NCBI GenBank assembly: GCA_000372225.1
Contig: AQTY01000015.1
Span: 1-45,421 of the forward strand
Source of the DNA: Candidatus Nitromaritima sp. SCGC AAA288-L16
GTDB taxonomy: Bacteria; Nitrospinota; Nitrospinia; Nitrospinales; VA-1
Reading direction: 5' to 3'
DNA length: 45,421 bases
The notes below the pieces were generated by a model that did not search any database, was not told where the DNA came from, and was given only the letters and a program-made list of their open reading frames with translations. This document shows, piece after piece, positions 8,193-16,146 of this stretch. Made by a program: the position numbers and the translations under genes. Within the stretch, counting starts at the first letter, position 1; each line of letters opens with the position of its first letter.

Positions 8193-8750
8193 TTATTTGT
8201 GTGGAAGAAACTCCAGTCCCTGAAAATTGTATTGAAGTTTTTGGGGGAATTTTATAGAAAAAAAAGTTTTAGCATAAGGAGGTTCAAAAGGTTTGGCTAT
8301 TACATTTCTTAAATCGTAGGGCGATTCTTCGCAGGATCGGTAAAAGCACAGATGAGCTATTATTCCAACATTTGGTTTGCGCTTGAATATAAACCCGAAA
8401 ATATCCCTATTGTTAAAAAAAAACTGCAGTGTGAATTGAGAGTGGTTGACTTGAAATGTTTTTCCTATCGGAAGTTTTGTTAAATCTATCTTACTGGGGA
8501 CCAGAGTATTTAGATCGGAATATTGTTTGAAAGAGATGATATCAAGGCAAGAAGCGTTACTTGGTATAGAGAAAATTGTATATGCAAGGATGGTGGATAC
8601 TGCCCAACATTTACACTTGGTGAAGAAATTAGGAAAAGGTGTGTGTGGGGGGGGTATCGGTTGTGGTTTTTTCAAAATCTTCACAAAATATGAGCCTGAA
8701 GGTTGAGCAAATTGTTGAGAGAATTGGGAGTCTACAGGGAAAACTATCAA
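8193..8750 (-). pseudogene. Uncertain ORF, possible decayed Rieske-type protein
   Basis: A 185-codon frame with no clear ribosome-binding site. Read by eye it follows the layout of a Rieske subunit of a cytochrome bc complex: a hydrophobic segment after a Lys/Arg-poor start (about 45-65), then KIDLTKLPIGKTFQV (compare the usual Val-Asp-Leu-Ser-x-Leu-x-x-Gly-x-x-x-x-Val), and later SCEESPYDLRNVI where Rieske proteins have Cys-x-Cys-His-Gly-Ser-x-Tyr-Asp-Leu. Neither cluster-binding box is intact (AHLC replaces the first Cys-Thr-His). If the resemblance is real this is a non-functional remnant. It could equally be a chance frame, since the region is gene-poor. There are no bc-complex genes nearby. 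Confidence 0.3.
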
Positions 8751-8759
8751 TGCGGGAAT

Positions 8760-8795
8760 AAAAAAGCCGGCGGGGCTTTGCGCCCTGCCGGCTTA
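8760..8795 (-). terminator. Rho-independent terminator of the 8880-9401 gene
   Basis: On the minus strand, AAGCCGGCAGGGC pairs with GCCCCGCCGGCTT around a short loop, followed by a run of Ts. The hairpin is very GC-rich in an AT-rich region. It lies about 85 bases past the stop codon and resembles the terminator of the neighbouring duplicate. Confidence 0.9.
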
Positions 8796-8879
8796 AATTT
8801 TAAACGTCTGTACTAATTCTTACTTACTAGAAACCATAGACCAAACTGAGTTGCTATGGATTAATAATCGCGCGATCTC

Positions 8880-9401
8880 CTAAGACGAAGGAGGGTCGTT
8901 TGATCCACCCGAGATCATAGCAGGACCAGTAAGTGTTTTGTGGTATACGCCACAATCGGCATTGGAAATTATGGTGGTTGCTTCTGACAAGTAACCTTTA
9001 CGGTTTTGGTTCATTTGTTTGCGGTAATTACCTTGAGAGTTGTCTCCCTGACAGTCACCTGGAACCAAACCACGAACCTGAGCTTCTTCTATTGTCTTAG
9101 CTGCCTTCCATGATTGCTCTGTTTGGGATTGTCCCCACTGGAAGTCTGCTCCACCACCGTTACCAGCATTACTCATTGAACGACCCGCTCCAGATGCTTG
9201 ATCAAGAGATGCGGTGTGTGTACGGGCTCCACTGCCAATCTGCACCTGTGACCTAAATGCTTCGCCTGAGGTTCTTGGTCCCATTACACTTTGATCTACG
9301 TTAGAGTATCCGCCTGTAACTAAAACGTCAGCACTGGCTATGCTGATACTAAACGTTGCTATGAATGCTAACCCTAATGCTACAACAATTAACTTTCTCA
9401 T
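8880..9401 (-). CDS. Small secreted protein, intact copy of a tandem pair
   Basis: A 173-residue exported protein of no family I know. A 24-residue signal peptide ends in Ala-Ser-Ala before DVLVTGGYSNVDQS. The mature part is rich in Gly, Ser, Gln and Asn, including a SGAGRSMSNAGNGGGADFQWGQ segment broken by alternating small residues, then a Glu/Ala helix (TIEEAQVRGLVPGDCQGDN) and a second Cys in SNADCGVY. The two cysteines could form a disulfide. A GGGGAGG box lies seven bases before the ATG. A damaged paralogue lies about 520 bases upstream on the same strand, and promoter region, gene and terminator all seem to have been duplicated together. It is perhaps a surface or extracellular structural protein. 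Confidence 0.75.
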   Translation of the reverse strand: MRKLIVVALGLAFIATFSISIASADVLVTGGYSNVDQSVMGPRTSGEAFRSQVQIGSGARTHTASLDQASGAGRSMSNAGNGGGADFQWGQSQTEQSWKAAKTIEEAQVRGLVPGDCQGDNSQGNYRKQMNQNRKGYLSEATTIISNADCGVYHKTLTGPAMISGGSNDPPSS

Positions 9402-9857
9402 TCTTAAGCCTCCCCTAAAAATGATTGCTATTAGCCCAAGGTAAACACAACTGGTTCAATAAACAAACTGTGTCACTACTGAGCTTTTGCCACTCATCAT
9501 CAGACAGATTCTGATGTATTTGTGCACTCCTAATTCGTGCTCACTTAAACTAAGTGGAGCACGATGTAAGTATTTAGGCATAAAATCTATAGGTTTATAT
9601 GGTATTTGTCAATACAAAAAATACCTATTTATATTAGGATAATTCCTATATTATTGTATTGTAATCAATTATTTGGAATATAAAAATTAAAACCTATTTT
9701 TTTCTAAAAAGGATTTTCTCGTTCGTGAATTTAGGGAGAATTATCGTAGTTTAAAATAAATGGATAAACCATATTGAAGATTATTTGATTATCTTGGAAG
9801 GGATGTGTCCTTGAGGGTAAGAGTGAGGTAGAGGGGAATATGTAGTTGGTGGAAGGA
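9402..9857. other. Long AT-rich leader/intergenic region of the secreted-protein gene
   Basis: No coding frame is visible. It holds a strong 13-bp hairpin (listed separately at 9535-9564) and several CCTAT/ATAGG boxes between 9580 and 9660, including the inverted repeat TAGGA-TAAT-TCCTA at 9635-9648. A related TAGGGATAATTC occurs upstream of the dead copy (near 10463), so these may be remains of a shared operator or promoter. Bases 9660-9857 show nothing recognisable. Confidence 0.5.
9535..9564. repeat. 13-bp hairpin upstream of the secreted-protein gene
   Basis: TCGTGCTC-ACTTA (9535-9547) pairs with TAAGTGGAGCACGA (9551-9564) with a three-base loop and one bulged base. No U-run follows in either direction, so it is not a classical terminator. 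It lies 134-163 bases before the start codon and could be an RNA leader structure or a protein-binding palindrome. Confidence 0.55.
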
Positions 9858-9896
9858 AGAAAAAGCCGGTGGGACAATGACTGACCCCACGGGCTT
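9858..9896 (-). terminator. Rho-independent terminator of the dead duplicate
   Basis: Minus-strand stem AAGCC-GTGGG with CCCAC-GGCTT (allowing a mismatch) around a loop of about 11 bases, followed by a T-rich tract. It is the evident sister of the terminator at 8760-8795, with the same AAGCCGG/CCGGCTT flanks. It is intact although its gene is not. Confidence 0.8.
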
Positions 9897-9921
9897 AAAT
9901 CAATATTTGTATAGTCGACTA

Positions 9922-10389
9922 TTACTTAAGAGTTTCATGGATCTCTTGACACTGAGCATTGGAAACTAAAGGCCCAGAGAAGAAACCTTCGCGGTTTTGA
10001 TTCATTGCTGCTCGGTATTTGCCATCGGAGTTATCCCCTTAGCAGTCACCTGCAACCAGCCCGCGAACCTGAGCCTCTTCTACTGTTTTCGCTTCTTTCT
10101 AAGACTGTTTTGTTTGAGACTGACCCCACTGGAAATCTGATCCACCACCGTTACCAGAGTTGCTCATTGAACGTCCGGCTCCAGATGCGATATCAAGAGT
10201 TGCCGTGTGCTGACGGGCACCAGCGCCAATCTGCACCTGTGTCCTAAATGCTTCGACTGAGGTTCTTAGTCCCATTATACTTTGATCTACGTTAGAGTAT
10301 CCGCCTGTAACTAAAACGTCAGCACTGGCGTTTAACGCATTGAAGCCCAAAAACAAACTGACTAAGATTAACATCGTCACTTTTTTTAT
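9922..10389 (-). pseudogene. Inactivated paralogue of the 8880-9401 secreted protein
   Basis: In one unbroken frame of about 150 codons this region matches the intact copy from the signal peptide (ending Asn-Ala-Ser-Ala-Asp-Val-Leu) to near the C-terminus, with two stops inside: TAG at 10099-10101, where the intact copy has Trp, and TAA at 10039-10041, where it has Gln. The expected start codon position (10387-10389), correctly spaced from a GGGGAG box, reads ATA instead of ATG; the nearest usable starts are GTG at 10380 and ATG at 10374. No frameshift has accumulated, so loss was recent or the frame is still under some constraint. Only the first 93 residues could be made. Confidence 0.85.
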
Positions 10390-10748
10390 TGTTTGCTCCC
10401 CTTGTTTAGTTTGGTTGAAGTCAAAGCCTAGGTGATACTAACAACTTGGTTTTATTTAATGTATAGGGATAATTCTGATTTTTTATAGAAGATTAACCCT
10501 ACCGTTGGTAGGTTTTTTCTTGCAATTAATTTGAATTTTAAGTTGTGATATTTCGTGGTTCGTATAGATTTTAGATAAATTGACGTTTCTAGTTATTTTG
10601 CAGAAAATTCATAACCAAAATAACTAAATAATTTAGGTTGCTGTATTCTCTAATTTTTATATATCATTTGGTTTGAGTAAGTTTTTCTTCTATAATTCCA
10701 TTACTAGCTAGTTCTGTTTTACGCAATCACCCTGTTGAATTTAAGTAT
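10390..10748. other. Intergenic region with an orphan terminator-like hairpin
   Basis: No coding frame. The left side (10390-10470) resembles the region upstream of the intact duplicate (shared AGCC-AGGT and ACAACT-TGGTT blocks). A plus-strand terminator-like hairpin sits at 10498-10518. The right half is plain AT-rich sequence leading to the DUF2203 gene; I see no convincing promoter. Confidence 0.5.
10498..10518 (+). terminator. Orphan plus-strand terminator
   Basis: CCTACC (10498-10503), loop GTT, GGTAGG (10507-10512), then six Ts. This is a good intrinsic terminator shape on the plus strand, yet no plus-strand gene precedes it. A weak TTGGTT / 17 bases / GATACT promoter-like pair lies near 10408-10436, so a short RNA of about 80 bases is possible. 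Confidence 0.45.
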
Positions 10749-11132
10749 ATGACCATTAAAAATAAATATTTTTCGGTCGAGGAGGCCAACTCATTTATTC
10801 CCAAACTCTTGATTGATATACCGCGTATTCAGAGCTTGATGAAAAGATTGGTTTGTGAATACCCGGATGTAAGAAAGGCGAGAGAAAAAGCTCAGTTCAA
10901 TGGTGGAAGTTTGCAAGGGGTTGATTATATAAACTGCGTATTACAAATCAATTCTTTGACCGAAGGGCTTGAGTCTAAAGGGTGTGTTTTGAAGGGGATT
11001 AAATATGGGCTTGTGGATTTCCCGTCCTTAAGAGAGGGGAAAGAGGTCTACCTTTGCTGGAAAAACCCGGAAGAAAGAATAGAATACTGGCATGATATTC
11101 AATCAGGATTTGCTGGGCGACAACGGATATGA
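10749..11132 (+). CDS. DUF2203 family protein
   Basis: A 127-residue protein that fits DUF2203 along its whole length: the opening YFSVEEANSFIPKLL, a helical middle, a Gly-Cys-Val-Leu-Lys-Gly turn, then GLVDFPSLREGKEVYLCW, an Asn-Pro-Glu-Glu-Arg-Ile-Glu-Tyr-Trp-His strand and the end GFAGRQ. The family is widespread in bacteria and has no established biochemical role. It converges with the phosphatase gene with two bases between stops. Confidence 0.85.
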   Translation: MTIKNKYFSVEEANSFIPKLLIDIPRIQSLMKRLVCEYPDVRKAREKAQFNGGSLQGVDYINCVLQINSLTEGLESKGCVLKGIKYGLVDFPSLREGKEVYLCWKNPEERIEYWHDIQSGFAGRQRI

Positions 11133-11134
11133 CC

Positions 11135-11923
11135 TTATTTTTTTGTTCGGCTATTTGCTTCCCTGATCATTGCTCTGATAGCTTTAACCATCTTTGGGTT
11201 ACCTGATATAGCATTCCCCACACCAATTCCCGCTTTACTACCGGTAAAGTTTGCAAATTCACCACCTGCTTCCTGTACCATGATTTTGCAGGGTGCGTAG
11301 TCCCAGATGTAGGCCCATGGATCGACCATAACATCAATCGCCCCTCGAATTGCCATCAAGTGGCCGAATGCGTCAGGATAGGTTCGGACGATTTTGGCTT
11401 CTCGATGGATGCGATTATACAGAGGGAGGCACTTTTTCTCTTTAAAGCAGTACTTGTCGGCAATGCCCACGAAAGATCCTTTTGCAATACCGTGACTAGA
11501 AACTTGAAGGCGCTGATTTTCTGAAAAGGCTCCTCTCCCTTTGACTGCCCATGCGGTTTCACCTAATGCAGGCAAAGATATAACTCCCATTACAGGATCG
11601 CCTTTGTGCAGTAGAGCAATTAATGTGGCAAACAAGGGTAGCCCACGTATGAATGAACGTGTGCCATCAATCGGGTCAATTGTCCATACCCAATCAGATT
11701 GTGAGCCTTCCTCACCAAACTCTTCGCCAATAATGCCGTGATCGGGATAGGCCTTTGAAATTTTCTTTCGTAGTATTTCTTCTGCTTTGTGGTCTGCAAT
11801 GGTGACAGGACTTTGGTCTGATTTGGATTCGACCGTCATATTGGTGCGAAACCAACTCATAATTTCTTTACTTGAAATTTTTAAACATGACAGGGCAGTA
11901 TTTTTAGCTTCTAGGAGATCCAT
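11135..11923 (-). CDS. hisN: Inositol-monophosphatase family phosphatase, histidinol-phosphatase type
   Basis: A 262-residue Mg-dependent phosphatase of the IMPase superfamily. The metal site is complete: GEEFGEEG, WTIDPIDGTRSFI and, near the C-terminus, WAYIWDYAP. The Thr-Arg-Ser-Phe after the DPIDG motif and the PLFATLIALLHKG stretch that follows are the form seen in HisN-type histidinol-phosphate phosphatases (seventh or eighth step of histidine synthesis) more than in inositol phosphatases. No other his gene is in the window, so the substrate stays an inference. The start ATG at 11923 has a GGAG box upstream. Confidence 0.75.
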   Translation of the reverse strand: MDLLEAKNTALSCLKISSKEIMSWFRTNMTVESKSDQSPVTIADHKAEEILRKKISKAYPDHGIIGEEFGEEGSQSDWVWTIDPIDGTRSFIRGLPLFATLIALLHKGDPVMGVISLPALGETAWAVKGRGAFSENQRLQVSSHGIAKGSFVGIADKYCFKEKKCLPLYNRIHREAKIVRTYPDAFGHLMAIRGAIDVMVDPWAYIWDYAPCKIMVQEAGGEFANFTGSKAGIGVGNAISGNPKMVKAIRAMIREANSRTKK

Positions 11924-12076
11924 TTATAGATCTCCGTAATTAATAACTTTTTTAATAGACATTTCGAGTTTGTGGATTGACGTATGTTATGCATTTACTT
12001 GTTGTATATTAGAGATTGCAAATAAAATTTTATAAAAATATAATCAAATTTTGAAATTTAGATTGGTTTTGAGTTT

Positions 12077-12976
12077 ATGAAAGATACGAAATTAATGATC
12101 GCTGTCATCGGCTGCTTTGCCATAGCTGTTTTATTTATACTCGTGATTGTCTGGGAGATCAAAAAGTCTATTGATTATGGACAGAAGGTACGTCGATTAT
12201 CGGCTAATGTGACTAAGACTGTTGAGGATGATAACAGAGATTTCAGTATCTACGAATCAATAGTTGGGGTTGATGAGCGAGAGATGATTTTGATCCATGA
12301 GGGGGTGTTTACTAGGGGGTCAGATGAGGGTGGTTTTGATGAAAAACCAGAGCAGGAGATTTACTTGGATGCGTTTTATGTAGACAAATATGAAGTTACG
12401 GTAAAAGCTTATAATGTTTTCCGTAGAAATGCGGCTTATGTTAAGCCATCTTTCCCTTTTTTGCAGGGTGATGAGAAGATTCTTGAGACACCCACTTTCC
12501 CGGTGGTAGGGGTTTCCTGGTACGATTCTGTTAATTACTGTAAATGGGCAGGAAAAAGGCTTCTGACGGAAGCCGAATGGGAAAAAGCCTCTCGAGGAAC
12601 GCACGGTCTCAAGTTCCCTTGGTCGAACAAGTTCCTTGAAAAGCGTGCCAACTTATCAGGTAAAGCTGATGGCTTTGAATTCATGGCCCCCGTGGGCAGT
12701 TTCCCAATGGGTAGGAGTGTTTACGGCGTTTATGACATGTCTGGTAATGTTTCAGAATGGGTGTTAGACATTTACGACCAGTTTTATTACCAATCTGCTC
12801 CGATGATGAACCCAACTGGCCCCGATAAAGGAAAAAATAGAGTCTACCGTGGTGGATCGTGGGATTCACGGTCGGTAGATATTCGTACCTCCAAACGTTT
12901 TGCGGCGACCGAAGGAAGAAAAGATGCTGTTTTAGGTTTTCGTTGCGGTTTGTCCAAAGCCGATTTGAAAGAGTGA
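12077..12976 (+). CDS. Membrane-anchored FGE-sulfatase-fold protein (no catalytic cysteines)
   Basis: A 299-residue protein with one N-terminal membrane helix (about residues 6-27), a short linker and a formylglycine-generating-enzyme/SUMF1 fold from about residue 70 to the end. Family landmarks are present: an F-x-x-Gly-Ser start, the Asp-Lys-Tyr-Glu-Val-Thr strand, PVVGVSWYDSVNYCKWAGKR, LLTEAEWEKASRG, GVYDMSGNVSEWV, RGGSWDS and the terminal GFRCG. The two active-site cysteines of true FGE, expected between RGGSWDS and GFRCG, are absent. It is therefore more likely a binding or structural member than a sulfatase activator. The anchor suggests that it faces the periplasm. Confidence 0.8.
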   Translation: MKDTKLMIAVIGCFAIAVLFILVIVWEIKKSIDYGQKVRRLSANVTKTVEDDNRDFSIYESIVGVDEREMILIHEGVFTRGSDEGGFDEKPEQEIYLDAFYVDKYEVTVKAYNVFRRNAAYVKPSFPFLQGDEKILETPTFPVVGVSWYDSVNYCKWAGKRLLTEAEWEKASRGTHGLKFPWSNKFLEKRANLSGKADGFEFMAPVGSFPMGRSVYGVYDMSGNVSEWVLDIYDQFYYQSAPMMNPTGPDKGKNRVYRGGSWDSRSVDIRTSKRFAATEGRKDAVLGFRCGLSKADLKE

Positions 12977-13067
12977 TGAGTACCAGAACAATTTTAGTAG
13001 TTCATGCTCAATAGCCTTCATAGTTAGACCCCTTAATTAAAAATTTTTATAGATTAGGTAGGCTTCT

Positions 13068-16010
13068 TTGAATCTCCAATCCAGATTCTGGGTATTAATT
13101 TTCTTTTTCATCTCCGGTGCTACAGGACTAATTTACGAGGTAGTGTGGACTAGGCTTTTAACGCGTGTTATGGGGAATACCCACTATTCCATAGCGACCG
13201 TTTTGACCATTTTTATGGCAGGTTTGGCTCTGGGTAGCTACCTAGGGGGGCGCTGGATTGATAGAAGAAAACATACCCTGATTTTTTATGCAGCACTAGA
13301 GGGAGCTATTGGTCTTTATTGCTTGTTGGTCCCGTCTATAATTGAAAGTGCTTCTCCTTTGTTTGAGTGGGTTTACCAAACTCAAACAGAGTCATACTCC
13401 AAAGCAAGTTTGTATCGATTTTTCATTTGCGGAGTTATCTTGCTTATCCCAACTTCCTTAATGGGAGCGACGCTTCCCGTTTTAAGTAAATATGTTTCGC
13501 GCAATCGTATGTTTGTCGGTCGTGATGTGGGGACCTTGTACTCACTCAATACTTTTGGAGCAGTTTTTGGGGCATTGTCTAGTGCATTTATATTTATGCG
13601 GATATGGGGGGTTCTTACCACTATTTGGTTTGCTGCTGCTTTAAATATCGGGATTGCGGTTACCATCTACCTCTTATTTCATTCGGATGTGAGCGCGACT
13701 TCTAAAGAAGAGCCAGACCAAATAAATGAATCAATGGAGTCATCATCGTTAGGTACTAATACAATTTTTATTTTATTGGCGTTTGGTTTTTCTGGTTGGT
13801 GTGCTCTGACTTATCAGGTTGCATGGAATCGAATATTATCACTTCTTTTAGGTTCTTCCATATACGCATTCAGTCTTATCCTGACCACATTCATCCTTGG
13901 GCTTGCTTTGGGAACGGTGGTATTTTCCCGCAGGGTTAACAAATTTAAGAACCCGCTAGTAGTTTTCGGATTTCTTCAGGTGGGAATTGGCGTGTCAGCT
14001 TTGATGATCATTCCATTGTTTGAAAATATCCCTTTCATCAATCGTTGGGTTTACCAAAACTGGAGTATGGAATTCACAACCATACAGTGGTCCGTCTTTC
14101 TTGTGATGTTTTGTTTTTTGTTCGTCCCTACATTTTTTATGGGTGGGCAATTTCCTGTAGTTGTTCGGCTTGTGGTGCAAAAACTGGATACGTTAGGTCA
14201 TTCGATAGGGAAAGTTTACGCTTCCAACACCGTCGGTACTATCATCGGATCATTTTTAGCTGGGTTTGTGTTCATTCCATGGATCGGAGTACAAGATACG
14301 ATTCTTGTTGCTGTGGGGTTGAACTTGCTTGTGGGCACAGTTTTGCTGATTTTTTCTGCAGACCTTTCCTTGAATAAGAAAATATACGTATTGCCAACGA
14401 TCCTGGTTGTTTGTTTCTTTTACGGAAGTTCAATGGAACCTTGGGATAAATCGGTTATCTCAAGCGGTTCTTATATGCCTTATCGTATTGGTGATTTAAG
14501 TGAGGCAGAAAAAAAGACAAACAAAATTTTATTTTTTAAAGAGGGTACCCATACAACTGTCACGACTGAGCTTTCTGTGTCGGGCAATATTTTTTTACGT
14601 GTGAATGGTAAAACTGACGCCTCTTTGGCCATGGATATGCGAACACAACTGCTTTCGGGTTACCTCCCCATGTTTTTACATGAAAATCCTGAGTCAGTGT
14701 TGGTTATAGGGCAGGGAAGTGGGATTACCTTGGGCGCGGTAGAACAGTTTCCAATAAAGTCTGTGGACCTTGTTGAAATTTCTTCAGCAGTTATTGAGGG
14801 ATCTCGATATTTTGATCCTTTTAATCATAATGCTTTGGGTGATGACAGGTTGAAAATTATTCTTGCTGATGGAAGAAATCATGTGGCTTTGGTAGATAGA
14901 AAATATGATGTCATCATCTCGGAACCATCGAATCCTTGGATATCAGGTGTTGGCGCATTATTCACCGACAATTTTTTTAAATTAATGAAAAAACGACTCA
15001 ACCCGAGTGGGGTGGCTTGTATCTGGGTTCATACCAACATGAGTCCAATGAATTTTAAATCTGTTACGCGCACTTTTTCTGAAAACTTTGAGAAAGTGAC
15101 TATGTGGGAATCAATTGTTGGTGACGACTATTTACTTATCGGATCGGACTCTGAATATAAGCTTAGTTATAGTGAGGTTCATGAGGTTTTATCAGATGAG
15201 ATTCGCGGTAAGGATCTCTACCGAATCGGTATTTCTACCGTGAGAGATCTAATGAGCTTGTTGATTATGAATCGTGAAGGATTACTTAGATTTAGCAAAG
15301 AAGCGCCGATTCATACCGATGACAACTCACTTTTAGAATTTAATGCTCCTCAGTATATTTATAAGGATGAAAGAGATGTTCTTGTTCGTCAGTTAACTCC
15401 ATTCGTTAAAATCGATGGATCGCTCTTAGAGTTTGATCAACTGAACGAGCTCAATCGCTTGAGCGTATTGAAAGAAATTAAAGCAACCGAGCGATCGGAG
15501 AGTCAAGTTTCGGAAATCAAGCGAAGAAACAAAATAGATGGTTTCCTCGACCAAGCAAAAGAAGCATACGAGGGGGGTGATGCGGGTTTGGCAATTGAGA
15601 TTTATGGAAAAACTCTAAAACAGGATCCTGAAAATGTGCTTGCGTGGCTAAACATGGGAAATGTTTTTAAGGGGATGAAGCGTTTTGGCGCTGCGGAGAT
15701 TGCGTACAAGAGGACTCTGGAAATCAACCCATTTTATCTGTACGGGAATATTGCATTGGCACAACTTTATCTGGTATCCAAGGCTCCTGATAAAGCGTTG
15801 AATGTGCTAAGGCCTGTTCGTAAGTGGTACTCAGGTGATAGCGAAGTTAGTCTTTATATAGGATTAGCTTTTGCTTTTCAAAAAAATGCAGATCTTGCGA
15901 TAAAAGAATTTGAAAATGCTATTCGAATAGACCCAGAGTTTGGTTTGCCGTATTATTACACTGGTATTCAGTATTTTAGTTCTCGTCCAAGTATTTCAAA
16001 AAAAATTTAA
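13068..16010 (+). CDS. Membrane protein fused to spermidine-synthase-like domain and TPR repeats (3' end probably frameshifted)
   Basis: A 980-residue fusion. Residues about 1-200 and 225-460 are two sets of membrane helices resembling the fused MFS/spermidine synthase family (GATGLIYEVVWTRLL at the start, repeated as a CALTYQVAWNR segment in the second half). About 480-760 is a spermidine-synthase-like Rossmann domain: VLVIGQGSGITLG, VDLVEIS, ILADGRN, DVIISEPSNPW. About 820-980 holds TPR repeats. TTG at 13068 is the only sensible start. The frame ends abruptly inside a TPR helix just after a run of eight As (15998-16005). Adding one A would carry the frame on to 16093 and finish the helix pair naturally. 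The aminopropyl acceptor, if any, is unknown. Confidence 0.8.
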   Translation: MNLQSRFWVLIFFFISGATGLIYEVVWTRLLTRVMGNTHYSIATVLTIFMAGLALGSYLGGRWIDRRKHTLIFYAALEGAIGLYCLLVPSIIESASPLFEWVYQTQTESYSKASLYRFFICGVILLIPTSLMGATLPVLSKYVSRNRMFVGRDVGTLYSLNTFGAVFGALSSAFIFMRIWGVLTTIWFAAALNIGIAVTIYLLFHSDVSATSKEEPDQINESMESSSLGTNTIFILLAFGFSGWCALTYQVAWNRILSLLLGSSIYAFSLILTTFILGLALGTVVFSRRVNKFKNPLVVFGFLQVGIGVSALMIIPLFENIPFINRWVYQNWSMEFTTIQWSVFLVMFCFLFVPTFFMGGQFPVVVRLVVQKLDTLGHSIGKVYASNTVGTIIGSFLAGFVFIPWIGVQDTILVAVGLNLLVGTVLLIFSADLSLNKKIYVLPTILVVCFFYGSSMEPWDKSVISSGSYMPYRIGDLSEAEKKTNKILFFKEGTHTTVTTELSVSGNIFLRVNGKTDASLAMDMRTQLLSGYLPMFLHENPESVLVIGQGSGITLGAVEQFPIKSVDLVEISSAVIEGSRYFDPFNHNALGDDRLKIILADGRNHVALVDRKYDVIISEPSNPWISGVGALFTDNFFKLMKKRLNPSGVACIWVHTNMSPMNFKSVTRTFSENFEKVTMWESIVGDDYLLIGSDSEYKLSYSEVHEVLSDEIRGKDLYRIGISTVRDLMSLLIMNREGLLRFSKEAPIHTDDNSLLEFNAPQYIYKDERDVLVRQLTPFVKIDGSLLEFDQLNELNRLSVLKEIKATERSESQVSEIKRRNKIDGFLDQAKEAYEGGDAGLAIEIYGKTLKQDPENVLAWLNMGNVFKGMKRFGAAEIAYKRTLEINPFYLYGNIALAQLYLVSKAPDKALNVLRPVRKWYSGDSEVSLYIGLAFAFQKNADLAIKEFENAIRIDPEFGLPYYYTGIQYFSSRPSISKKI

Positions 16011-16146
16011 AAAAATTTTTAGTTTTGTCGTCTGAAAACCCAGAGAACCAAAATCTGATTTTAAAGGCGCGGCAGTTGCTAGGTCAGCTTTGATTGCGGG
16101 ATGTGGTAAAGGTTTTATTTTTTAATTTAAATTTTGTGTGAGTTAT

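Noticed and set aside
11541..11741. Plus-strand frame within the histidinol-phosphatase gene
   Set aside because: It is antisense to conserved metal-binding motifs of the phosphatase and has Ser/Pro-rich noise composition.
12077..12976. True formylglycine-generating enzyme
   Set aside because: The two active-site cysteines are missing in the region where they are needed.
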